A stretch of DNA of 64,000 nt from positions 17,625,805 through 17,689,804 of the forward strand of contig OW121856.1 of assembly GCA_933228895.1 (NCBI GenBank), written 5' to 3'. This document shows, one piece after another, positions 31,755 through 41,544 of the stretch. Within the stretch, counting starts at the first letter, position 1, and every line of letters starts with the position of its first letter. The stretch comes from Platycnemis pennipes (taxonomy: Eukaryota > Arthropoda > Insecta > Odonata > Platycnemididae). The notes below the pieces were generated by a model that saw only the letters and a list, made by a program, of their open reading frames with translations, had not been told where the DNA came from and ran no database searches. The translations under genes and the position numbers were made by a program.

Positions 31755-33110
31755 TTATACCAACATGCAGCTACCAATGTTATCCATTGCTACACTCGTA
31801 CTAAATACATTTACCGTTATTCATATCGCTAATAGTACGAGGAAAAAAGGACATTTTGAATCTGTCAGTTCGGCTATCAATTTCTCTAATTTTGTGATTA
31901 TGGTCCAGTCAACCATGGAATTTATTTATGAGATTAAGTCTAAATTTCAACCTGCGATCTGACAATGATTCCCAATTTAATTCATTTAATAGACTGGTTA
32001 CGCTCATTAGGTTATCATACCGTCCCTTTACAAATCTTGCCGATCTTCGTTGCATACGTTCAAGTTCGTTATTTAGACCAATTTCGTAGGGATCCCATAC
32101 ACTGGCAGCATATTCCAAATGAGGTCTTACAAGGGAAAAGGAGCTGATTTCTCGTACGTGATCGTCACATTTACCCAGTACTCATTTGACGAATCCCAGT
32201 TTACGATTCGCTTGACCCATTATTTCACGTATGTGTTTACCCCAGGAAAGATCATGTGTCAGTCTTATTCCGGATATTTCATGGATTCCACCTTTGTTAA
32301 TTCATTATTACTTATATTGTAAGTGCTAGGAGGAGAGCTATTCTTTTTCCAAAAATTCATTACAAGATATTTTTTAAAGTTTAATTCTAATTGCCATGTA
32401 TCACACTAAGTTTCAATTGCTTGTTGGTCAGTATTTAAATATTCTCTATAATTTGGGCATTGAATTTCCCTATACACTACTGCGTCATCGGCAAATAGAC
32501 GATGCTTACTTTTTACCACCTTATGGACATCATTTATGTACAAAATGAATAGGAGTGGACCTATCACACTACCTTGTGGGACACCCGAAGTGACTTTAAT
32601 TGCCGGTGAGGTAATACCGTCCATAACAACCCTTTGCACCTGATCATGCAGAAAATCATTTATCCAAGATTTAATGTTACTTTCTAATCCTTAAGATTTT
32701 AATTTCAAAATTAGTTTGCTATGAGACACCTTGTCAAAAGCTTTCTTGAAGTCGAGAAATATAGCATCCACTGGAATATTATTTTCGCCAGAAACTAAAA
32801 TACTGTGGGAAAAGAAAGCAAGTTGAGTTTCACATGATCTGCTTTTTCGCAAGCCATGGTGAACATTGGACAATAAATTCTGGCTATCTAGGTGTCCCAT
32901 GACTGAACTGACAATTATATCTTCAAGGTCTTTGCATGAAATGGATGTGAGGGATATAGGTCTGTAGTTAGACGGCTGCTCCCTATCACCACTTTTAAAA
33001 ATGGGTGTTACATCGGCTGCTCTCCAGTCCATCGGCACGACGTGTTCGGTCAGGGATTTATTGAATACTATTATAAGATATGGGGTAATTTCGGAGGCTA
33101 ACTGTCTATA
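31755..33110 (-). mobile_element. CR1/L2-A LINE, reverse copy, 3' part (split by RTE)
   Basis: The reverse strand encodes RT pieces in order from the right: 'MDWRAADVTPIFKSGDREQ', 'NYRPISLTSISCKDLEDIIV', 'DAIFLDFKKAFDKVSHSKL', 'SGVPQGSVIGPLLFILYIND', 'HRLFADDAVVYREI', then the C-terminal block. It lacks the 3' UTR and tail: it begins abruptly at 31755, at a junction with the neighbouring copy. Its upstream part continues at 36668-37527 on the far side of the RTE. Confidence 0.9.
33100..33110. repeat. Left target-site duplication of the RTE
   Basis: AACTGTCTATA, repeated at 36668-36678. Confidence 0.85.
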
Positions 33111-33250
33111 GCCTCCGAAATTACCCTATATCTTATAATAGTATTCAATAAATCCCTGACCGAACACGTCGTGCCGATGGACTGGAAAGCAGCCGATGTA
33201 CACCCATTTTTAAAAGTGGTGATAGGGAACAGCCATATAACTACAGACCT
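33111..33250 (+). repeat. Inverted copy of flanking target DNA at the RTE 5' junction
   Basis: Reverse complement of 32958-33098 over about 140 bp, with five substitutions and one indel counted by eye. It starts directly after the TSD and ends where the RTE begins (ACAGACCTA, then CTCGCGGCTG). The loop between the arms is the TSD itself plus one base. Confidence 0.88.
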
Positions 33251-33457
33251 ACTCGCGGCTGAGCTTAAAGCCACCGAGTGCGTCCACCGGGTTTCGGATG
33301 GTGGGTCGACCTCTAGATATAGAGGTTAGCTGCGAGATAAGCGAGTTTACTCGTCGAATAAGCAGTCGTGGACAAAAAGCGACGGCATTCCGAGGGGGTA
33401 TTGGTCTATCCCTGGGTAAGATAGGCCTCTAAATAATACAGAACCTGTGAAGATGCC

Positions 33458-33742
33458 GTGACTTGGCGACGGGAGGCCGCCAATAATTACGCTTCTCATC
33501 ACCCGGAGGAGAGGGCAGCAGCTCTTCTTCACATGAGTGAAGGTGGAGACCACAGTGGTCGGTACAGCGACACTCATTTCACTACAGGCGTGGTAACATT
33601 TACTTTAACGGCTGTAGTACTGCGATGTGGAAGGCAAGGGGAAACCACCACATTAATATCCCGAGGAGTCGCAGCTACTCCACTCTTTCCTTTATTATCA
33701 AGACGTGATGGCACCCTCTCGAGTAAAATATTCCGGAGGTAA
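33458..33742 (+). CDS. Upstream overlapping ORF of the RTE (possible ORF1)
   Basis: A 94-codon open frame whose head is not an ATG (the frame is open further upstream) and whose end 'SSKIFRR' overlaps the start of the endonuclease frame. The reverse RTE fragment has a counterpart at 37610-37903 sharing 'DTHFTTGxVTFTLTAVxLRC' and 'GRQGETTTLxSRGVAATP'. Some RTE elements are known to carry a small ORF before the main one. No domain is recognised and start-codon use is unclear, so it may instead be translated as part of a longer frame, or not at all. Confidence 0.45.
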   Translation: MTWRREAANNYASHHPEERAAALLHMSEGGDHSGRYSDTHFTTGVVTFTLTAVVLRCGRQGETTTLISRGVAATPLFPLLSRRDGTLSSKIFRR

Positions 33743-35057
33743 AATAGTCCCCCATTCGGATCTCCGGGCGAAGACTACCCGAGAGAGTACATCAGTCAAA
33801 TGTGATACACTTTTTAGGGTAGGAACATGGAACGTGAGATCGCTTCGGACCTGTGGAAGACTGGAGAACCTGAAGGTAGAAATGCGAAGAATGGACCTCG
33901 ACGTATTAGGAATCAGCGAAATGAAGTGGCCCGAAGAAGGAGACTTTTGGAGTGGAAGCTACAGGATTATACATACAGGATCATTAAATGGTAATGCTGG
34001 AGTAGGGATCATGCTCAGAAAGAGCGCCGGAATGCATGTGAAGAGCTTCCTGCAGTACAATGAAAGGATAATAATGGTGAAGATCGAGACCAAACCTGTA
34101 GATACCGTGGTGGTGCAGGTTTACATGCCTACGACTGACTATGAAGATGAAGAAGTGGAAGACGTCTACGAAGATATCACGGAAGTTATAAAACAGGTAA
34201 GAGGAGAAGAAAACCTAATTATTTTAGGGGACTGGAACGCTATCGTCGGCGAAGGTCAAGATGGAAGAATAACTGGAAAATACGGATTGGGAAACCGAAA
34301 CGAAAGAGGAGAAAGGCTGCTGGAGTTCTGCACTCAACATAAGTTAGTGGTTGCCAACACATTGTTTAAAAATCACAACCGCAGAAGATACACATGGAAA
34401 ATGCCAGGAGACAGAAGAAGATGCCAAATAGACTACATTTTAGTGAAGCAGAGATTTAGAAACCAAGTGAAGGACTGCAAAAGCTACCCTGGGGCAGACA
34501 TCGACAGTGACCATAATTTAGTGATGATGAAATGCCATCTAAAATTCAAGAAATTGAAGAAAACAAAGAAGAATATATGGCAAGTAGAAAAACTAAAGGA
34601 GGCTCAACATCAGCTGGCATTTCAAAAAGCAGTGGGAAACAACATAGGAGAGAACCTGAATGAGAAATCAGTGGAAGAGCGTTGGGAAAACATTAAATGT
34701 GGACTACAGGAAGCCGCAAAAGAAGTTCTTGGAAGAAGAAAAGTTTCCAAGAAGAAGCCATGGATCACGGAGGAAGTCTTAGAATTGATTGAAGAAAGAA
34801 GAAAGTATAAGAATGCGAAAACTGAAGAAGGGCAGCTCTGCTACAAAAGAATAAGGAACGAAATAAGTCGCAAAGCAAGGAAAGCTAGAGAGCTGTGGTT
34901 GAAAAATCTTTGCGAAGATGTACAAAGCAACCTTGCACTTGGAAAGGTGGAAGCGGCCTACAGCATAGTGAGGAACCACTTCAAGACACGGAGCGCAAGA
35001 GGCAATGCCATAAGGGACAAGAATGGAGGAATTTTGATTAAAACGAGGACAAAGTGA
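33708..35057 (+). CDS. RTE AP-like endonuclease (N-terminal half of the RTE polyprotein)
   Basis: Starts at ATGGCACCC (33708). Motifs in order: 'GTWNVRSL' (about aa 38-45), 'GISEMKW' (about 67-73, catalytic Glu), 'VQVYMPTTDYED', 'LGDWNAIVG' (about 172, catalytic Asp/Asn), 'CQIDYILV' and 'DSDHNLVMMK' (about 266, SDH). This exonuclease-endonuclease-phosphatase fold nicks target DNA to prime reverse transcription. Many arthropod loci of this type are mislabelled 'craniofacial development protein 2-like'. A basic linker follows to 'NGGILIKTRTK'. The frame then ends at a TGA (35055-35057), where the RT continues in the next frame; in the family the two are one protein. Confidence 0.93.
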   Translation: MAPSRVKYSGGKIVPHSDLRAKTTRESTSVKCDTLFRVGTWNVRSLRTCGRLENLKVEMRRMDLDVLGISEMKWPEEGDFWSGSYRIIHTGSLNGNAGVGIMLRKSAGMHVKSFLQYNERIIMVKIETKPVDTVVVQVYMPTTDYEDEEVEDVYEDITEVIKQVRGEENLIILGDWNAIVGEGQDGRITGKYGLGNRNERGERLLEFCTQHKLVVANTLFKNHNRRRYTWKMPGDRRRCQIDYILVKQRFRNQVKDCKSYPGADIDSDHNLVMMKCHLKFKKLKKTKKNIWQVEKLKEAQHQLAFQKAVGNNIGENLNEKSVEERWENIKCGLQEAAKEVLGRRKVSKKKPWITEEVLELIEERRKYKNAKTEEGQLCYKRIRNEISRKARKARELWLKNLCEDVQSNLALGKVEAAYSIVRNHFKTRSARGNAIRDKNGGILIKTRTK

Positions 35058-36643
35058 AGAGGTGGAAAGAATATCTGGAAGAGCTATACAATGGAAAAAA
35101 TCTCAGCACAAAATCTATTGAAGAGGAAAGCGAAGTGGAAATAGATGATATGGGGGCATCAATATTAAGATCGGAATTCGACGCTGCAGTAAGGGATCTT
35201 CGGATGAATAAGGCCTCAGGTATTGATGATGTCCCTGCAGAACTAATTAAAAATGCAGGAGAGAAGACATTAATTCATCTCTACAAAACCATCTGCGACA
35301 TGTATTCAACAGGGGAAATTCCAAGGGACTTCGAGAAAAACATCATCATTCCTATTCCCAAGAAGAAGAGAGCGGAGAAATGCGAAAATTTTAGGACTAT
35401 AAGCCTGATGACACATGCATCAAAGATACTGACCAGGATCATCTACAGAAGAATAGAACGAAAAGCAGACGAGTTTCTGGATGAAGATCAATTCGGATTC
35501 AGGAAAAGTAAGGGTACAAGGGAAGCAATATTGGCCCTTAGGCTACTCATAGAGAAGAGAATGGAGAAGAACAAACCGACCTTCATTGCATTTGTGGATT
35601 TAGAGAAGGCCTTTGACAACGTGGATTGGGTTTCAATGCTTGGAATTCTGAAGGGAATTGGAGTGTCCTACAATGACCGAAGAATTATACACAGTCTGTA
35701 CAAAAACCAAGTTGCTGTGATTAAATCTGGACCCAGCTGTGAAGAGGCAAGAATAAGGAAAGGAGTGAGACAAGGCTGCGCACTGTCTCCCGTAATTTTT
35801 AATGTTTACATCGAGAGAGCCATAAATGAAGTCAAGGAGAAGTGTTCTGGAGTGAAAATCCACGGAGAAACAATCAGTATGCTACGATTCGCTGATGACA
35901 TAGCTCTCATAGCAGGGACAGAGAAGGAGCTGAATAAGATGCTAACGACCCTGGAAAGGACTATGGCCAGATATCAGCTGAAGATCAATAAGAAGAAGAC
36001 TAAGATATTGGTGTGCAGCAAAAGGGAAGAGGCAAAAACCAACGTTAAACTAGGAAAACAGAAACTGGAAGAGGTGAAAGAGTTCTGTTACCTGGGAAGC
36101 AGAGTAACCAACGATGGACGAAGCAAGAAAGAAATAGTGAGTAGAATAGCCCAGGCAAAGAGGGCATTCTTTCAGAAGAAGAATCTACTTACAGCAGGAA
36201 ATACAAGCATAGAAGTAAGGAAACAGTTCATCAGAACATACATCTGGAGCATTTTTCTTTACGGCAGTGAATCATGGACGATGACAGCAGCGGAGAAGAA
36301 AAGGGTAGAAGCATTTGAAATATGGTGCTACAGAAGAATACTGAAGATTAAATGGATCGACCGAGTAAGTAACGAGGAAGTGCTAAGAAGAGTAGGAGAA
36401 AAGAGAAGTCTGCTGACAACTCTAAAAAGAAGAAGGGAAAACTTAATCGGTCATATCTTGAGACACGATGGCCTGATGAAGACTATCGTCGAGGGAAAAG
36501 TGAACGGGAAGATTGGAAAAGGCAGGCCTCGTATGAGATACATGGAACAGGTCGTGAAGAATGTAAAAGAGAAGAATTACGTCACAATGAAAAGGTTGGC
36601 CGATAGAAGAAACGAGTGGAAAGCTGCGTCAAACCAATCCTAG
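35054..36643 (+). CDS. RTE reverse transcriptase (C-terminal half of the RTE polyprotein)
   Basis: 529 codons, open throughout. It begins without an ATG as a continuation of the endonuclease frame after a shift near 35047 ('VKRWKEYLEELYNGKN'). RT motifs: 'NKASGIDDVPAELIKNAG' (about aa 52), 'FIAFVDLEKAFDNVDW' (about 177, first catalytic Asp), 'GVRQGCALSPVIFNVYIE' (about 236) and 'LRFADDIALIAG' (about 276, FADD). The C-terminal block 'GSESWTMTAAEKKRVEAFE', 'WCYRRILKIKWIDRVSNEEV' and 'RRRENLIGHILRHDGLMK' recurs in the truncated copies. All catalytic Asp residues are present. Stop TAG at 36641-36643 lies about 10 bp before the (GAT)n tail. Confidence 0.95.
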   Translation: MKRWKEYLEELYNGKNLSTKSIEEESEVEIDDMGASILRSEFDAAVRDLRMNKASGIDDVPAELIKNAGEKTLIHLYKTICDMYSTGEIPRDFEKNIIIPIPKKKRAEKCENFRTISLMTHASKILTRIIYRRIERKADEFLDEDQFGFRKSKGTREAILALRLLIEKRMEKNKPTFIAFVDLEKAFDNVDWVSMLGILKGIGVSYNDRRIIHSLYKNQVAVIKSGPSCEEARIRKGVRQGCALSPVIFNVYIERAINEVKEKCSGVKIHGETISMLRFADDIALIAGTEKELNKMLTTLERTMARYQLKINKKKTKILVCSKREEAKTNVKLGKQKLEEVKEFCYLGSRVTNDGRSKKEIVSRIAQAKRAFFQKKNLLTAGNTSIEVRKQFIRTYIWSIFLYGSESWTMTAAEKKRVEAFEIWCYRRILKIKWIDRVSNEEVLRRVGEKRSLLTTLKRRRENLIGHILRHDGLMKTIVEGKVNGKIGKGRPRMRYMEQVVKNVKEKNYVTMKRLADRRNEWKAASNQS

Positions 36644-36667
36644 GATTGTTGACCAATGATGATGATG

Positions 36668-37527
36668 AACTGTCTATATACGTGGGAGGAAATTTGATCA
36701 GGGCCAGGAGATTTGTTGTGGCTTATATCTTTAAGTAACTTTTCAATACCATTACAGGAAATATCAATTGGTACATAAGCCGCTGAAAGAGGTCAGGTAA
36801 CACGACAGTTGAATCCCCGGAAGGTGGGTTAAAAACGGTTTGGAAGAAGTAATTTAGCAAGTTAACTTTGTCAAGAGTGTTTGTGGCTATTTCACCCCTT
36901 TAATTTTTAAGTGAATGGACGGCAGACTTATGGCTTTGCACTTCTCTTACGTAGGACCAGAAGACTTTTGGATTTTCTTTCAATTGTTCCTCAAGTGTGT
37001 TTCTTTTGAATTCTGCAAATGCATTACTAAGGGCTGTCTTTGCAGTGGTTTTTGAAATTTTATAATTTTCAATTATTACATTACGCTCATCAGTCGGCAT
37101 ATATTTACTAATTCTTTTCATTTTAGCATGACATATTCGCTGCCGTCTCAGGGATTTTCTCACTTCGGCAATGTACCACCTAGGTTCAGTGTTTTCTTTT
37201 TTGAATTTACTAGGGTTATATCTATTGATCCCAGAGCGTATGATATTAATGAACGGCTTCCATGAATCGTTGATACATACGTTTATGGAAGAATTTTTGA
37301 AATCCGATATGGAATCTGTTAAATAAATTTTAATGTTAGCAACTGCTCTTTTAAAAATGTAAATCTTTCTTTTTTTTAGAATTTTTATCTAAAGATAGTG
37401 AGAATTTTGTTGTTATAACTCTGTGGTCACTGATTCCATCAACCGCAGGAGGTTTGTGTGGAAGTACAAAGATTTACTTCCTTGTGACGTTGAATTTTCA
37501 TTAAGTTACGCCTGAAACTGTTAATTC
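36668..37527 (-). pseudogene. CR1/L2-A LINE, upstream part of the split reverse copy (EN/linker/RT start)
   Basis: Begins with the second AACTGTCTATA TSD and continues the copy cut at 33110: the reverse strand gives the RT start (SPGPDQI region), a stop-interrupted linker, and an open 87-codon frame (36900-37163) 'MRKSLRRQRICHAKMKRISK', 'YMPTDERNVIIENYKISKTT' and 'NPKVFWSYVREVQSHKSAV'. The endonuclease end 'VDGISDHRVITTKFS' lies at about 37385-37445. It stops at about 37527, where an RTE 5' fragment begins. Confidence 0.9.
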
Positions 37528-38490
37528 TACCTAAAATGTTTATCACATTTAACTGATGTACATACTCTCTAGGTTAGTCCCTGCCCGGAGATCCGAATGG
37601 TCGACTACTTTACCTCCGGAATATTTTACCCGAGAGGGTTCCACAGCGTCTTGAGAAAAAAGAAATGATTGGAGTAGCTGCAACTCCTCGGGATAATAAC
37701 GTGGTGGTTTCTCCTTGCCTTCCACATCGCAGTAATACAGCCGTTAATGTAAATGTTACCGCACCTGTAGTGAAATGAGTGTCGCGGCACTCTGGTGTCG
37801 TCGCGCGTTGCGGAACACCTTCAATCGTAGGAATAAAAGGTGCAGCACTCTCCTCCGGGTGTGGGAAAGCATAACTGGTGGAGGCCTTCCGTCGCCAAGT
37901 CACGGCTTCTTCACAGGTTCTCTATTATTTAAAGGCCTACCTCACCCAGGGATAGACCAATAACCTCTCGTAATGCCGTCGCTTTTTGATCACGATTACT
38001 TATTCGACGAGTAAAATCGCTTATTCCGCAGCTAAAATCTATGAAGATATTAGAAATTTATCAAAAAAGACCATCATATTATGCTAGATTTGACCAGATA
38101 AATAAGATTAGAGAGGTATATTGTCGTACTGATAGATTCAAAATGTCATTTTTCCCCCCATGCTATAAGAGAAATCAACAAGCAGCATAGCAAAGGGATA
38201 GGTAGATGATATATTTTAGAGTAGCATGCAATGAATAATGCATGTATTAACAACCAACCCCTTAATTACTATGCAGATACTGACAATCTAGTTGCATAAC
38301 ACCCTATTAGGTAGCATATTGCCATAGAGTAGCCTAGTTGCATGTCAATAGTGTATGTTTGATGATCTTCACCCCCAGTCACACACCCTCGCGGTGGCTT
38401 GCAGGGTATCGCGTAGATGTAGATATATATCTATCGGTCGACCATCCGCAACCTGGTGGACGCACTCGCTGGTTTTAAGAGCAGCCGAGA
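37528..38490 (-). mobile_element. RTE LINE, 5' fragment only (reverse), split by L2-B
   Basis: The minus strand matches the first ~560 bp of the full-length RTE: 38490-38435 (CGGCTGCTCTT, GCGAGTGCGTCCACC) and, after the nested L2-B copy, 38036-37528 (GAATAAGCGATTTTACTCGT, GTGACTTGGCGACGG, GGAGGTAAAGTAGTCG). It includes the 97-codon counterpart (37610-37903) of the upstream ORF. It stops just before the endonuclease motif GTWNVRSL. Its 3' end is missing, unusual for a LINE copy, and implies deletion or recombination. Confidence 0.87.
38043..38428 (+). mobile_element. CR1/L2-B LINE 3' copy nested in the RTE fragment
   Basis: Encodes 'SYYARFDQINKIREVYCRTD' and 'RFKMSFFPPCYK', followed by the B 3' UTR, CACCCCCAGTCACACACCC and a TAGATGTAGATA tail. 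A possible short TSD, ATCTAT, lies at 38037-38042 and 38429-38434. The flanking RTE sequence is continuous across it. Confidence 0.86.
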
Positions 38491-38875
38491 ATATTTGTGG
38501 TAAAAATCGTATTAGGTTTCAGGAGTTTCCACAGAGATGTTTTCCGATTTTTTTCTAATATTGTGTGGGGACAAAAGAGACTGCTTCTGCCATACGCTAG
38601 GGGTGATTTTACTCTCGAGTCTGACAATTTATTGCGCTCAGGGCTAGCCGGTCGGAAGCGAATGCCGGAATTTCCCAGCCGCTGGCAGTTGGGATTACTA
38701 GTAATTGCTTACGTGTCACCGCAATAAGTGGGCAGAGGAGAAATGGAAAAAGGAAGAAAAGGCGGTGAACTATTAAGTGGGTCACGGGTTCATAATTAGG
38801 TTGAAAAGACGGAGTTGGATTTAGGCCAACTTAACTTAGGCGAAATCATTCCAAAAATGGTATAGCTGCACGTAT
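38491..38875. other. Unassigned DNA
   Basis: No recognisable element or coding frame. Confidence 0.4.
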
Positions 38876-39510
38876 ATCTGCGTAATACTCTACTGAGAAC
38901 CACGAGGGTACGTGGAAGAGGGTGAATTCACAATAAAGATGCATTACAACCCATGCATAGAAAGGATAAGTAACAATAATCCAGCATAAACTTAACAATT
39001 TATAAAAGATAAAAACAGCAAAGTAAGCATGCTCAAACATGCTTTCAGTTGGGTAAGCTTAAAGTCATCATATCAACATGCAACTACCTATGCTATCCAT
39101 TGATACACTCGTATTTATGTTCTTGGATATTTTTACAGCAATTCATATCCCTAATTTTAAGAAGAAAGGGCATTTTAAATGTGTCAGTTAGGATATCAAT
39201 TTCTCTATTTTGTGATTATGGTCCATTATGGTAACCTTAGTAAATTAGAGTCAGCAAAATATTTTTAACGTCATCCGTGAAAATGGAATTTATGCAATAG
39301 ATTAAGTCTTAATTTCAACCAACGATCAGACAATGATTCACATCTTAGTTCATTTGATAGACTGGTTACGCTATTATAGTTATCGTTCCGTCCGTCTATA
39401 AATCTGGCCGATCTTCGCTGCATACGTTCAAGTTCATTATTTAGGCCTATTTCGTAAGGATTCCATATACTGGCAGCGTATTTCAAATAAGGTCTATCAT
39501 TAGTATGGTA
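38876..39510 (-). mobile_element. CR1/L2-A LINE, reverse copy (diverged)
   Basis: 3' hairpin remnant (GAACCACGAGGGTACGTGG), UTR, then the reverse frame 39271-39585 with 'YLKYAASIWNPYEIGLNNE', 'LERMQRRSARFIDGRNDNY' and 'LSDRWLKLRLNLLHKF'. The true homology ends at about 39510; the rest of that frame is unrelated. Confidence 0.85.
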
Positions 39511-39814
39511 CAATTCCTCTTTTGTGGGAGCATCGGTGAAAGTGTTCACGCCTTCAGAATCAAACAGACATGATTTTGGGCTCAAGGCATGCTTTTAATC
39601 TGATATGTCCAATAAAACCATTTTCTCATGCAGCATACGATATAAAATAAAGTACAGGAGAACTTTATTAAAAGTAAGGATCACTTCATGTTCAAAGCTC
39701 CATTGCTGGATAGTACACATGCACAAGAAATAATTATTGTCCTCATTTATGAACGCTGAATCGACTGTAATGATAATGAAAGTAAATTATCACGTACTTT
39801 CATGGTCTCATCAT

Positions 39815-40708
39815 TATCTCAAAAAATATCTTGTAATGAATTTTTGGAAAAAGAATAGCTCTCCTCCTAGCACGTACAAAATACGTAATAATGAATTAAC
39901 AAACGTGGAATCCATTACATATCTTGGAATAAGACTGACGCATGATCTTTCCAGGGGTAAACACATACGTGAAACAATGGGTCAAGCAAATCGTAAACTG
40001 GGATTCGTCTAAAGAATACTGGGTAAATGTGACGATCAACTACGAGAAATCAGCTGCTTTTCCCTTGTAAGACCTCATTTGGAATATGCTGCCAGTGTAG
40101 GGGATCCCTACGAAATCGGTCTAAATAACTAACTTGAACGTTTGCAGCGAATATCGGAAAGATATGTAAAGGGACAGTATGATAACCTTACTTGGGTAAC
40201 CAGTCTATTAAATGAATTAAATTGGGAATCATTGTCAGATCGCAGGTTGAAATTTAGACTTAATCTCTTAAACAAATTCCAAGACAATATTTTCAGTGAT
40301 GATGTTAAAAATATTTTGCGGACCCCAACTTACTATGGTAGCCTGGACCATAATCACAAAATTAGAGAAATTGATTGCCGAACTGACAGATTCAAAATGT
40401 AATTTTTTCCCTCGTACTTACTATTAGGGATATGAATAACGGTAAATATATCCAATACGAGTGTAGCAATGGATAACATTGGTAGCTGCATGTTGGTATA
40501 AGGACTTAAAGCTAATCCAACTAACGGCATGTTTTTGCATGTATGTTTTGCTATTTTTATCTTTTTTTAAATAGCGTAGTTTTGAACAGTTCCTATACAA
40601 GTACTAATCCTTTTTTATGCATGATATGTAGTGCATGTTTGGTGAGAGTTCACCCCCTGCCACACACCTTTATGGTGGTTTGCAGGGTATTATGTAGATG
40701 TAGATTAT
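39815..40708 (+). mobile_element. CR1/L2-A LINE 3' copy
   Basis: From 'LVMNFWKKNSSPPSTYKI' through 'SITYLGIRLTHDLSRGKHIR', 'MGQANRKLGFV', a stop, 'LRPHLEYAASVGDPYEIG'-like, and 'SDRRLKFRLNLLNKFQDNIF' with 'DDVKNILRTPTYYGSLDHNH' (frame 40142-40402). It ends with the classical hairpin CCCCTGCCACACACCTTTAT and TGTAGATGTAGATTA. A handful of point changes cause the stops; it is among the less decayed A copies at its 3' end. Confidence 0.92.
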
Positions 40709-41019
40709 TCACAAATCAAGGAAGCCCATCTCATGCCCTCTTCTCTATAGTGATGTTAACATGCGTTATTTAGGTAACTAGGTATAAACTGTGACATTTC
40801 ACTTAGGGTATGTCGTTTTTCATAGTATGGTATCAATCATATAGCATTACGTAAGGGAGCAGCTACTAATTCAAGAGAGCGAATAACGCGGGAGGAATTC
40901 CTTTACCTTTTCGCCGTTATTTCCGGTTTAGTGGGTGTTCCTTTCATTGGCCCTCCAGTACGCCATTGCGTGGTCATGTCTTGACCACAGTGTCCCGCGT
41001 TACAGCCATTATATCTTAG

Positions 41020-41062
41020 CTACCTTTACGGTGGCTTTCAGAGTATTAGGTAGATACAGATG
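41020..41062 (+). mobile_element. CR1/L2 3' tail scrap
   Basis: TACCTTTACGGTGGCTTTCA, GAGTATTAGGTAGATACAGA: hairpin second arm and tail. Confidence 0.6.
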
Positions 41063-41540
41063 TAATTTAAAAATTGCTAAGAGGAAACACAGTAGGAAAA
41101 GAAAAAAATCAAAAATGTCGTACAAGACTAGACATTTAGCAATGACCTATTATTAATGCGATAAAAAAACAATCAGTTTAACAAAAGGAACAATACCTGT
41201 TCGTAATTATAGAAAACGATAAGAATGCAAGAGGGAGAGGGATATTTTAAATGTCAATGTCGCTTACTTATATGGAATACGGGGAAATATATAAAGAACG
41301 TAGGTACTGGGTATACAAGACAAAGAAGTGTCATGGATGAGAAAATAGGACAAAATAGAGATGTTATAGAAAAAAGGATGTAGAGAGTACATAAATATTA
41401 ATACTCGTAAGGCTACAGCACATAGAACACGATAGCGCAATTAGGAGTAAACACTATGAGCGCGTTATTGTATCTAAGCAGTCATTTCAATCTTTAAGCT
41501 TAGCATTTTTGCAAACGTGTGAAAGTGTTCAGGGCTATGT
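41063..41540. other. Unassigned AT-rich DNA
   Basis: No recognisable element. Confidence 0.4.
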
Positions 41541-41544
41541 CAAA

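Larger units (their letters stand above)
33251..36667 (+). mobile_element. RTE LINE, full length and nearly intact
   Basis: About 3.4 kb. It has a 5' region of ~450 bp (33251-33707), an APE endonuclease frame and an RT frame, a very short 3' UTR, and a (GAT)n tail (36655-36667). Flanking AACTGTCTATA TSDs mark the insertion. The organisation (EN and RT, no poly(A), short simple-repeat tail) and the protein wording match the RTE clade (BovB-like). Only one disabling change was seen, a frameshift near 35047. Six other copies in the window are truncated; this one could be the best model of the family. Confidence 0.94.

Noticed and set aside
33705..35057. Host craniofacial development protein 2-like gene
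   Set aside because: That label is a common misannotation of RTE endonucleases; the EN motifs, adjoining RT and TSDs show a retrotransposon.
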